This document shows positions 1 through 5,064 of a stretch of 5,148 nt of DNA, piece after piece (position 1 is the first letter of the stretch; each line of letters opens with the position of its first letter). The translations under genes were made by a program, and so were the position numbers. Below the pieces are notes generated by a model. That model was not told the DNA's origin. It worked only from the letters and a program-made list of their open reading frames with translations, and did no database searches. Source of the DNA: Candidatus Moranbacteria bacterium CG_4_9_14_3_um_filter_42_9 (lineage in GTDB: Bacteria > Patescibacteriota > Minisyncoccia > Moranbacterales > UBA2206); the NCBI GenBank assembly GCA_002790635.1, contig PFVN01000027.1, positions 1 to 5,148 on the forward strand, in the 5' to 3' direction.

Positions 1-1
1 T

Positions 2-511
2 ACTCCGGCCGAAGGCACCGCTTATCGTCTGGCCAAAAGCGACAAAGAAAAATATCCTGAAATAGTTTTTGCTAACGACCAGGCCGTCCGATCCGAAGGA
101 GCTGAACCGTATTATACGAATTCTTCCCAGCTCCCGGTTTCTTTTACGGAAGATATTTTTGAGGCTCTGGATTTGCAAGACGGACTGCAAACCAAATATA
201 CCGGCGGGACGGTGCTGCACGGATTTCTCGGAGAAAGGATTCTAGACACCGAGACGACCAAAAAACTGGGGCGGAAAATTGCCGAAACTTATTCCTTGCC
301 CTATTTCACCATCACTCCGACTTTCAGTATCTGTCCGGTCCATGGCTATCTTATCGGCGAGCATCCGACGTGTCCTAAATGCGTGATTGAGCAGAAGACG
401 GAAATTTATTCGCGCGTAGTTGGCTATATCCGTCCGGTAGAACAATGGAACAAGGGCAAGCAGGCTGAGTTCAGCGAGCGCAAAGAATTTGTGGTTGAAA
501 ATAAAAAATAA
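2..511 (+). CDS. nrdD: Anaerobic (class III) ribonucleoside-triphosphate reductase NrdD, C-terminal part (5' end outside window)
   Basis: NrdD reduces ribonucleotides to deoxyribonucleotides without oxygen, using a glycyl radical that passes to an active-site cysteine. The reading frame is open from base 2, so 169 C-terminal residues are visible of a protein that is normally about 600-750 residues; the catalytic cysteines lie upstream. Visible landmarks are TPAEGTAYRLAK at fragment residues 1-12, YYTNSSQLPV at 37-46, KYTGGTVLHG around 61-70, a zinc site C111-x2-H114 ... C124-x2-C127 and the radical loop SRVVGYIRPV with radical glycine G141 (bases 422-424). The second zinc position reads CPVH rather than CxxC; from memory this variant is common in this branch of NrdD. 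A TTG at 173 is internal and not a start. The last part of the gene carries a candidate promoter for the next gene. Identification is firm. Confidence 0.97.
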   Translation, partial: TPAEGTAYRLAKSDKEKYPEIVFANDQAVRSEGAEPYYTNSSQLPVSFTEDIFEALDLQDGLQTKYTGGTVLHGFLGERILDTETTKKLGRKIAETYSLPYFTITPTFSICPVHGYLIGEHPTCPKCVIEQKTEIYSRVVGYIRPVEQWNKGKQAEFSERKEFVVENKK

Positions 512-524
512 ATTTCAATATAAA
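495..524 (+). promoter_or_regulatory. Candidate sigma70 promoter for the small glycyl-radical gene
   Basis: TTGAAA at 495-500 (5 of 6 to the -35 consensus) and TATAAA at 519-524 (5 of 6 to the -10 consensus) are separated by 18 bases. The -35 box lies within the end of nrdD. Transcription would start near 531, just before the hairpin at 540-583. The spacer is AT-rich, which raises the chance of a random match. If real, it would allow the 86-residue gene to be expressed independently of nrdD. Confidence 0.45.
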
Positions 525-539
525 TAATTAAAACAAAAA

Positions 540-583
540 CCCCGTAAAATTAAATTTTGCTTTCGCAAAATTTCATCACGGGG
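540..583. promoter_or_regulatory. Two-part hairpin between nrdD and the small glycyl-radical gene
   Basis: The outer arms are CCCCGT (540-545) and ACGGGG (578-583). The inner arms are AAATTTTGC (552-560) and GCAAAATTT (565-573), closed by a TTTC loop. No T-run follows on the plus strand. On the minus strand the stem runs straight into TTTTTGTTTT (complement of 530-539), the geometry of an intrinsic terminator for leftward transcription. On the plus strand it would form a 5' leader structure ending 11 bases before the ATG at 595, with the only purine-rich SD-like bases (GGGG, 580-583) in its 3' arm. Possible roles are transcript stabilisation, translation control or an antisense terminator. 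Confidence 0.6.
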
Positions 584-594
584 CAAGCAAAATT

Positions 595-855
595 ATGAAA
601 AAATACATTTGTCACGATTGCGGCAAGACTCTCGCTCAGAACGAAGAGTATATGCCCTACCAAGTTAATTCAGAGTTTTTTGTGAAGTGCAAAAGCTGTC
701 ACCAAAAAGATCCGATACTCAAAAATTTCCGCCAGACCGAGGTTTATTCGCGCGTAGTTGGTTACATCCGGCCAGTCGGTCAATGGAACAAAGGGAAACA
801 GGCCGAGTATAAAGATCGGATGGAATTCGCGGTCAAAAGTTCAGCTTGCTGCTAG
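595..855 (+). CDS. Standalone zinc-ribbon + NrdD-type glycyl-radical domain protein (GrcA/YfiD-like spare part for NrdD, proposed)
   Basis: This 86-residue protein has two parts. Residues 1-40 hold a zinc ribbon (C6-x2-C9 ... C32-x2-C35). Residues 48-80 copy the NrdD radical tail, with SRVVGYIRPV at 52-61 and predicted radical glycine G56 (bases 760-762). Over 33 aligned residues it matches the NrdD upstream at 26. It lacks the barrel and catalytic cysteines, so it cannot be a reductase by itself. By analogy with GrcA/YfiD, which docks on pyruvate formate-lyase after oxygen cleaves the radical site, it may restore damaged NrdD; alternatives are a regulator, an NrdG decoy or a degraded duplicate. 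The last zinc cysteine lies 21 residues before the glycine, against 14 in NrdD, so the ribbon is not a simple copy. The tail ends in Ala-Cys-Cys. The ATG at 595 has no clear SD. It sits between nrdD and nrdG and is flanked by hairpins. Domain content is secure; the role is inference. Confidence 0.9.
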   Translation: MKKYICHDCGKTLAQNEEYMPYQVNSEFFVKCKSCHQKDPILKNFRQTEVYSRVVGYIRPVGQWNKGKQAEYKDRMEFAVKSSACC

Positions 856-871
856 TGCGCCAAAAAGATAG

Positions 872-906
872 TCAGGGCAATGTCTTTTAAGGGGATATTG
901 CCCTGA
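872..906. terminator. Strong hairpin after the small glycyl-radical gene; possible terminator or 3' stabiliser
   Basis: TCAGGGCAAT (872-881) and ATTGCCCTGA (897-906) form a perfect 10-bp stem, extendable by a G-T, a T-A and a C-G pair, starting 16 bases after the stop codon. On the plus strand it is followed by ATTATTATAG, a poor U-tract, so termination would be weak or partial. On the minus strand a run of five T follows at a distance of about 5 bases. It separates the small gene from nrdG and could set their relative expression. Confidence 0.55.
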
Positions 907-1026
907 ATTATTATAGAAAAATTTTAAATTCTAAATTTCAAATTTTAAGTCAATTTTAAATTGCCAAATGCCTAAATTATTAAAATTTATTCATTGGGAT
1001 TTAATTAAAATTAAAAATTTAAAATT
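907..1026. other. Very AT-rich spacer upstream of nrdG
   Basis: The 120 bases are dominated by AAATTT/AATTTT words in overlapping inverted order, for example TTAAATT and AAATTTC near 925-945 and TTTAATTAAAATT near 1000. No Shine-Dalgarno site precedes the nrdG ATG. Several -10-like hexamers occur (for example TAAAAT at 981-986, with TTGCCA at 961-966 only 14 bases upstream), but none has a well-spaced -35, so I cannot name a promoter. At 963-984 it resembles the repeat-like tail of the metallo-hydrolase gene. Confidence 0.5.
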
Positions 1027-1719
1027 ATGTTGCTTGGTGGTTATCAAAAGTTGACTTTAATAGATTATCCGGGCAAACTGGCCACGACGGTTTTTACCGT
1101 GGGCTGCAATTTCCGTTGCCCGTTTTGCCATAATCCGGAGCTGGTCAATTTGAAACTGGTCCACGATGAAAAATCAGAAAAAGAATTTTTGGATTTTCTC
1201 AAAAAACGACAAGATAAACTGGAAGGCGTCTGCATCACCGGCGGAGAGCCGCTCATCCAGCCGGATATTGTTGATTTTATCAAGAAAATAAAAAAACTGG
1301 GATTTTTAGTAAAACTGGACACGAATGGAGCAAGGCCGGACCTGCTCAAAAAAATCATTGATGCGCGGCTAGTGGACTATATTGCAATGGACATCAAAAA
1401 TCAGATCAGAAATTACGGCAAAACCACCAATACAAAAATAGATAAAGGCCGGATAAACCTGAGCGTCGATCTCATAATGCACAGCCGAATTCCCTACGAA
1501 TTCCGAACAACAGTCGTGCCGGGAATTCACACGGGAAAAGATTTTGAGGAGATTGCCAAGTGGATAAAAGGCGCGCCGGCCTATTATCTCCAAGAATATC
1601 GCGAGGGAAAAATTTTGGATCCGCGCCTCAAAAAGAAAACGAAAGGCAAAACGCTTAATCTGGAAAATATAAAAAAGAAAATAGAGAATAATTTTGGGAA
1701 AGTTGAAATACGTCGATGA
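1027..1719 (+). CDS. nrdG: Anaerobic ribonucleoside-triphosphate reductase activating protein, NrdG2 type (radical SAM)
   Basis: NrdG cleaves S-adenosylmethionine at a [4Fe-4S] cluster and abstracts a hydrogen from the NrdD glycine to create the catalytic radical; it acts in the cytoplasm. The 230 residues match the longer NrdG2/PflA-like class rather than the roughly 150-residue Escherichia coli type. The opening LLGGYQKLTLIDYPGKLATT (2-21) is characteristic. The cluster motif is C27-x3-C31-x2-C34, followed by HNPE. SAM-binding landmarks are GGEP (72-75), DTNG (98-101) and AMDIK (120-124), with a TVVPGIH segment later. ATG 1027 is the natural start because the family begins with this motif. 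It is the only activase gene in the window, so it presumably serves NrdD and, if competent, the small glycyl-radical protein. Its stop overlaps the next start (ATGA, 1716-1719). Confidence 0.96.
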   Translation: MLLGGYQKLTLIDYPGKLATTVFTVGCNFRCPFCHNPELVNLKLVHDEKSEKEFLDFLKKRQDKLEGVCITGGEPLIQPDIVDFIKKIKKLGFLVKLDTNGARPDLLKKIIDARLVDYIAMDIKNQIRNYGKTTNTKIDKGRINLSVDLIMHSRIPYEFRTTVVPGIHTGKDFEEIAKWIKGAPAYYLQEYREGKILDPRLKKKTKGKTLNLENIKKKIENNFGKVEIRR

Positions 1720-1934
1720 GAATTTACGTCAAAGTTTCGCCCCGTTCTTCCAAGAACGAAGTGGTAAAGATTTCAGAAGGGGAATACAAAGTCAAACTCA
1801 CCGCTCCGCCGGTTGACGGGAAAGCTAACGATATGCTTATAAAAATCCTGGCGGAATATTTTAATGTTTCTAAATCGTCAGTCCAAATCGTAGGCGGCAA
1901 AACCGCAAAGATAAAAATAGTGGATATTGCATGA
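1716..1934 (+). CDS. yggU: DUF167 / UPF0235 family protein (YggU-like)
   Basis: This 72-residue protein belongs to a widespread family of small alpha/beta proteins with no settled biochemical role. Family marks are KVSPRSSKNEV (6-16), LTAPPVDGKAND (28-39), the LAEYFNVSKSSVQI segment and a GGKTAKIKIV ending. It is slightly shorter than the usual 90-100 residues, but begins and ends at the expected family limits. It overlaps nrdG by 4 bases and comEC by 4 bases (ATGA at both ends), so it is probably translated by coupling within the operon. The family assignment is secure; a function cannot be read from the sequence. Confidence 0.93.
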   Translation: MRIYVKVSPRSSKNEVVKISEGEYKVKLTAPPVDGKANDMLIKILAEYFNVSKSSVQIVGGKTAKIKIVDIA

Positions 1935-3406
1935 CTAAATCAAAAATATTTCTCATTTTATCGCTTAGTTTTATTGGAGGAATATTTTTAGCCTCTTTTT
2001 ATCAAAAAGCAATCGCAGATTATTATTTTCTTCTCGCAATTGCTTTTCTTTTGATATTTTTAGTTGTCTTTTATAAAAATAAAAAAGTTTATATTACAAC
2101 TTTCGCCGGGTTGTTTTTTATTTTTGGTTTTTGGCTGACGGGAGCAAAACTTAGTAAAATAAGCGCGACAAATTATACCGGACAAACTTTTTCTGGCCAA
2201 GCCCTGATCGTCAAGGAACCGGAAAATAGCGGGAAATACCAAAAAATAATAGCTGAAATTCCACTTGGAAGCGAGGTTTCCAAATTCTTAAAAGTGTTAA
2301 TAAATACCAATCTTTATCCGGAATACCGCTATGGCGACGAAATAAATTTGAAATGCACTTTAGAGACTCCGAAGAATTTTGCCGAGGGCTTTGACTATCG
2401 GATGTATCTGGCCAAGGACAGGATTTATTACATTTGTTCCGGAGTAAAAATAGAATTATTAAATCGGGACAAAGGCAATAATTTTTACGCCGCAGTAATA
2501 AAATTGAAAAATAAATTTGGCGGTGCGATGGCGGAAATGATCCCGCTGCCGGAAGCCGGTCTTTTGGAAGGACTGCTGCTGGGCGGGGACGCGAAACTGC
2601 CGAAAAGCGTCCAGGATAATTTTTCCCGGACCGGCATGACCCATATCGTAGCCGTGTCTGGATATAATGTCACCATCATTGCTGAATATCTGATGCTCGC
2701 CTTGATCTTTTTAGGTTTTTGGCGTCAGCAAGCCTTTTGGGGGGCCATCCTTGGAATTTTTTTATTCATCCTGATGATTGGTTTTCCGTCTTCCGCCGTG
2801 CGGGCCGGAGTGATGGGGGGACTGCTCATTTGGGCGATGAAAAGCGGACGCCTGGCTAATTCGCAGAACGCCATTGTGGCGAGTGCTGCCGTCATGCTCC
2901 TTATCAACCCGCTGCTTCTCCGCTGGGACATCGGATTCCAGCTTTCTTTTTTGGCGACTCTTGGCATAGTTTATCTTTATCCGTTTTTGGAAAGACATCT
3001 GATAAAAAAGAATAAAGTCTTTGGGATTTTGGAGCTGTTGGGCCTTACAATTTCAGCACAAATTTTTGTGTTGCCGATAATTTTAATTAACTTTGGAAAA
3101 CTCTCCCTGATTTCCCCGCTGGCTAATATTTTAGTTTTACCGATTATTCCACTGACGATGCTTTTGGGATTTTTCGCGGTGATTTTAAAACTTCTGATTC
3201 CGCCACTCGCCCCAGTTTTTTCTTGGCTTGTATTTTTACTCCTCAAATATGAAGTGGAAGCGATAAATTTTTTAGCCGGTCTCAACTGGTCAAGTGTGGA
3301 GATAAAAAGTTTTGCCTGGTATTGGGCGATTGTTTGGTATATTCTTTTAATCAGGATAATGTTTATGCTGCGAAAAAGAGAGAAATTTTATGCTGAAAAG
3401 GAATAG
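1931..3406 (+). CDS. comEC: ComEC/Rec2 family DNA-uptake channel, membrane part only (DUF4131 + Competence domain)
   Basis: ComEC forms the inner-membrane channel through which single-stranded DNA enters during natural transformation. The 491-residue protein starts with three hydrophobic segments (about 6-24, 31-48, 54-71). A soluble OB-fold-like stretch (about 85-180) follows, as in DUF4131, and then the multi-pass Competence domain. Diagnostic motifs are GMTHIVAVSGYN (235-246), FPSSAVRAG (285-293), DIGFQLSFLATLG (333-345) and the later ISPLANILVLPIIPLTMLLG. A last membrane segment (460-480) ends in a basic tail. Typical ComEC is about 700-800 residues because a metallo-beta-lactamase-like domain is fused to the C-terminus; here that domain is the next gene, overlapping by 17 bases in another frame. 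No pilus or other competence gene is visible in the window. Confidence 0.94.
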   Translation: MTKSKIFLILSLSFIGGIFLASFYQKAIADYYFLLAIAFLLIFLVVFYKNKKVYITTFAGLFFIFGFWLTGAKLSKISATNYTGQTFSGQALIVKEPENSGKYQKIIAEIPLGSEVSKFLKVLINTNLYPEYRYGDEINLKCTLETPKNFAEGFDYRMYLAKDRIYYICSGVKIELLNRDKGNNFYAAVIKLKNKFGGAMAEMIPLPEAGLLEGLLLGGDAKLPKSVQDNFSRTGMTHIVAVSGYNVTIIAEYLMLALIFLGFWRQQAFWGAILGIFLFILMIGFPSSAVRAGVMGGLLIWAMKSGRLANSQNAIVASAAVMLLINPLLLRWDIGFQLSFLATLGIVYLYPFLERHLIKKNKVFGILELLGLTISAQIFVLPIILINFGKLSLISPLANILVLPIIPLTMLLGFFAVILKLLIPPLAPVFSWLVFLLLKYEVEAINFLAGLNWSSVEIKSFAWYWAIVWYILLIRIMFMLRKREKFYAEKE

Positions 3407-4259
3407 AAAAATAGTATATTTAACGCTAAGCGGTCTTTTGGCGCTAAGCTTGATTTTGGCCGGAATTATTTTTTATTCTACCCGACAGGATCTGAAAGTA
3501 ATTTATTTGGATGTCGGGCAAGGGGACGCGATTTTTATTTCCCGTGGCCAAAATCAGATCTTGATTGACGGTGGGCCGAGTGGACAGAGACTTTTGGAAA
3601 AACTGGGAAAACATGTTCCTTTCTGGGATCGTAAAATAGAAGTGGTAATCGCGACTCATCCGGATGCGGATCACATCGGCGGACTAATCGATCTGATGCG
3701 GGTATATCAAATCGGGGAAATAATTGATACCCAAACCCAAAGTGAGTCGCAAGTCTATAAAAAATATCGGGAATTGATCAATTCGGAAAAAATAAACGAA
3801 CTTGAAGGTGTGGCAGGGGTTAATATAAAAATGGGGGACGGCCTGGAAATGAAAATTGTTAGTCCGTCGGAAAATTATAATTCAGAGGAGAAAGACACGA
3901 ATCTCAACAGTATCGTGACGCGTCTGACATTTGGCGAAAATTCTTTTATTTTCACGGGCGATTTACCGAGCGACGGAGAACAGGCGCTGACAAAAAGCGG
4001 AGAAAATATAAAGTCGCAAGTTTTAAAAGTCGGGCATCATGGCTCCAAATATTCTTCGGGCGAAGAATTTCTGAAAGCGGTGAGTCCCCGCGATGCCGTC
4101 ATTTCCGTCGGCACCAACAATAAATACGGCCATCCCGCGCCGGAAATTTTAGAAAAGCTCAAAAATATGGGCGTAAATATAATTCGGACGGACGAAAGAG
4201 GGGATGTCGTCTACGACTGTCAAAATCCAAAATCCAAATGCCAAATTATTACTGACTAA
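3390..4259 (+). CDS. ComEC-type metallo-beta-lactamase-fold hydrolase, membrane anchored, separate from ComEC
   Basis: This 289-residue protein is the C-terminal domain of ComEC as its own gene. In ComEC it is proposed to be a nuclease that degrades the non-transported DNA strand. One membrane segment (about 9-29) should place the catalytic domain outside the membrane. Motifs are YLDVGQGDAIFI (39-50), LIDGGP (58-63), the metal-binding H90-x-D92-x-D94-H95-IGG, NLNSIVTRLTFG (171-182), FTGD (188-191), GHHGSKYSSGEEFL (215-228) and YGHP (246-249). All family motifs are present, so it looks active. ATG 3390 lies inside the end of comEC, and its frame is open only from 3360, so the start is well bounded and translation is probably coupled. 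About 12 C-terminal residues (from 278) come from repeat-like sequence. A frameshift is unlikely because both ends are clean. Confidence 0.94.
   Translation: MLKRNRKIVYLTLSGLLALSLILAGIIFYSTRQDLKVIYLDVGQGDAIFISRGQNQILIDGGPSGQRLLEKLGKHVPFWDRKIEVVIATHPDADHIGGLIDLMRVYQIGEIIDTQTQSESQVYKKYRELINSEKINELEGVAGVNIKMGDGLEMKIVSPSENYNSEEKDTNLNSIVTRLTFGENSFIFTGDLPSDGEQALTKSGENIKSQVLKVGHHGSKYSSGEEFLKAVSPRDAVISVGTNNKYGHPAPEILEKLKNMGVNIIRTDERGDVVYDCQNPKSKCQIITD
4221..4250 (+). repeat. Repeat-like AAAATCC/AAATGCC tract forming the end of the hydrolase gene
   Basis: CAAAATCC, AAAATCC and AAATGCC units follow each other and encode QNPKSKCQI in the reading frame. The segment CCAAATGCC-AAATTATTA (4234-4251) is nearly matched at 964-982 in the nrdG spacer, with one extra T. 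From general knowledge, similar AAATCC-type tracts are scattered through Patescibacteria genomes. Here it appears to have extended or replaced the native protein C-terminus. Confidence 0.45.
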
Positions 4260-4267
4260 TTGACTTG

Positions 4268-4296
4268 TTGCTTATTTTTTGCAATAGTTTGATAAA
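4268..4296 (+). promoter_or_regulatory. Weak candidate promoter for the two-gene unit
   Basis: TTGCTT (4268-4273) and GATAAA (4291-4296) are 17 bases apart; the -10 matches consensus at 4 of 6 and the -35 at only the TTG core. A TTGACT at 4260-4265 is a better -35 but has no good -10 at the right distance. Either would give a leader of roughly 90 bases, containing the hairpin at 4303-4321. Confidence 0.28.
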
Positions 4297-4302
4297 TAAT
4301 CA

Positions 4303-4321
4303 CGAAGAGCAACGGCTCTCG
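4303..4321 (+). other. Small hairpin in the leader of the two-gene unit
   Basis: CG-A-AGAGC (4303-4310) pairs with GCTCTCG (4315-4321) around an AACG loop, leaving one bulged A. No T-run follows on either strand, so it is not an intrinsic terminator. It could be a leader structure or the 3' end of the preceding operon's transcript. Confidence 0.35.
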
Positions 4322-4377
4322 CAGTTCTTGAAAAAATAGATATAGTAACTTATTGCAGCCAACCTATTTGACCAAGA

Positions 4378-4383
4378 AAGGAG
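4378..4383 (+). promoter_or_regulatory. Shine-Dalgarno site deciding the start of the 116-residue gene
   Basis: AAGGAG lies 8 bases before ATG 4392. It is the clearest ribosome binding site in the window; most other genes rely on overlap or have none. It argues for the ATG at 4392 and against the upstream in-frame TTG at 4353. Confidence 0.8.
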
Positions 4384-4391
4384 AGTGGGCG

Positions 4392-4742
4392 ATGAAGATC
4401 AGCAAAATAAGATTGGCTTTCGAATTGGTATATTTGTGGATTAGGGCACTCACATACCAGGAAATCATCTATTGGATAAAAGTCCAGGCAAGGATTGCGC
4501 ATGCATGCCTTCATGAATTTTGCGGGAAAGTAAAAAGGAGCATTTGGAACAGGGGAATCCTTCTGGCGTGGTATCGGCTCTGGATCAGAAAAGATGAGTT
4601 TCACAAATCACTCAGCCTTGATCCATTCGCAATACGAGACATGGATACCAACAGAAAATTTAAGTACCTGAACAATTTGGCCAGGCGGCGGAACATCGCC
4701 CATCAAAGAGACATGCAATCCGAAAGTGGTCTTGTACCATGA
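4392..4742 (+). CDS. Small basic protein of unknown function
   Basis: I do not recognise this 116-residue protein. The N-terminal two thirds look helical and aromatic, with many Trp and Tyr residues (for example LVYLWIRALTYQEIIYWIK at 12-30 and LLAWYRLWIRKDEF at 57-70), but they carry enough charge that a true membrane helix is doubtful. A polar C-terminal part follows, including LDPFAIRDMD (76-85) and ARRRNIAHQRD (97-107), the most motif-like stretch. There is no signal peptide. Translation is supported by a good SD, by the ATGA overlap with the next gene (4739-4742) and by the shared terminator. Arginine codons are AGA/AGG in 9 of 13 cases against 2 of 12 in nrdG, hinting at a different origin. 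It may be a conserved small protein of its lineage or part of an acquired cassette. Confidence 0.72.
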   Translation: MKISKIRLAFELVYLWIRALTYQEIIYWIKVQARIAHACLHEFCGKVKRSIWNRGILLAWYRLWIRKDEFHKSLSLDPFAIRDMDTNRKFKYLNNLARRRNIAHQRDMQSESGLVP

Positions 4743-4936
4743 AACCGATAAAAGGTAGTATCGCCGAAAAAAAGGGAATCAAATTTTCCGGCAATCCGGA
4801 TTTTCGAGATCGCTGCGAAAAGCCTTGTAGGTGCTCCAATCCTTCTCCAGGAATGGGCAGTGGATTTGTCCAAGGGGGGAGGCAAATAACCCTCTGTCTT
4901 AATTGCAATGGCCAAATTAGTTTGCCCATTCGGTGA
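4739..4936 (+). CDS. Small cysteine-rich protein, possible zinc binder, unknown function
   Basis: This 65-residue product has cysteines arranged C26-x3-C30-x-C32 ... C53-x2-C56, the last pair in LCLNCNGQ, which resembles half of a zinc ribbon. A glycine-rich linker (GMGSG, 38-42) lies between the clusters and the N-terminus is lysine-rich. No family is recognised. Its ATG overlaps the stop of the 116-residue gene (ATGA) and has no SD, so it would be made by translational coupling. A terminator follows 27 bases after the stop, which fits a genuine last gene of a transcript. Being short and unknown, it could still be non-coding. Confidence 0.6.
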   Translation: MKPIKGSIAEKKGIKFSGNPDFRDRCEKPCRCSNPSPGMGSGFVQGGRQITLCLNCNGQISLPIR

Positions 4937-4963
4937 ACAGAGGTTTGTTGCTTTCATTCGTCG

Positions 4964-4998
4964 GCCAGTGAACCCAACCGGGTACCACTGGCTTTTTT
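4964..4998 (+). terminator. Intrinsic terminator of the two-gene unit
   Basis: GCCAGTG (4964-4970) pairs with CACTGGC (4986-4992), with an inner ACCC/GGGT stem (4972-4975 and 4980-4983) around AACC, and six T follow directly (4993-4998). This is the best-formed terminator in the window. It closes the transcript of the two small genes. Confidence 0.88.
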
Positions 4999-5031
4999 AT
5001 AGAAAAATTACCGAAAAATCCTTTAAAATAG

Positions 5032-5064
5032 GCGTTTTTGGGCGTAGCCCTTGTCAAAAAACGC
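5032..5064. repeat. Compound inverted repeat overlapping the -35 of the right-end promoter
   Basis: GCGTTTTT (5032-5039) pairs with AAAAACGC (5057-5064). Inside it GGGC (5040-5043) pairs with GCCC (5047-5050) around GTA. The right side contains the TTGTCA -35 box. It could be an operator-like palindrome or a terminator relic; no clean T-run follows on either strand. Confidence 0.5.

Noticed and set aside
173..511. A separate short gene starting at TTG 173
   Set aside because: The same frame is open back to base 2 and carries NrdD family motifs upstream of 173, so this is the end of a longer gene cut by the window edge.
595..855. The small glycyl-radical gene as a degraded nrdD fragment
   Set aside because: It has an intact start and stop, a different zinc ribbon and mainly silent changes relative to nrdD, which argues for selection on a functional protein.
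1..1026. An NrdR box controlling the nrd genes
   Set aside because: No clear NrdR-like palindrome is visible in the spacers; the nrdD promoter lies outside the window.
2725..3285. Minus-strand open frames inside comEC
   Set aside because: They lie antisense to strong ComEC motifs, show no family features and have no ribosome binding sites or promoters.
3357..3406. A frameshift breaking a single comEC gene
   Set aside because: The channel ends in a normal basic tail after its last membrane segment, and the hydrolase begins with its own ATG and membrane anchor; a stop in the second frame at 3357 leaves little room for a fused reading.
4353..4391. TTG 4353 as start of the small basic protein
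   Set aside because: The AAGGAG at 4378-4383 is correctly spaced for ATG 4392 and would lie inside the gene if TTG were used.
1717..4742. UGA recoded as glycine, as in Gracilibacteria
   Set aside because: TGA ends nrdG, the DUF167 gene and the 116-residue gene at the expected places and never interrupts a gene.
4350..4957. Minus-strand open frames opposite the two small genes
   Set aside because: The plus-strand frames have an SD, ATGA coupling and a terminator in the right order; the minus frames have none of these.
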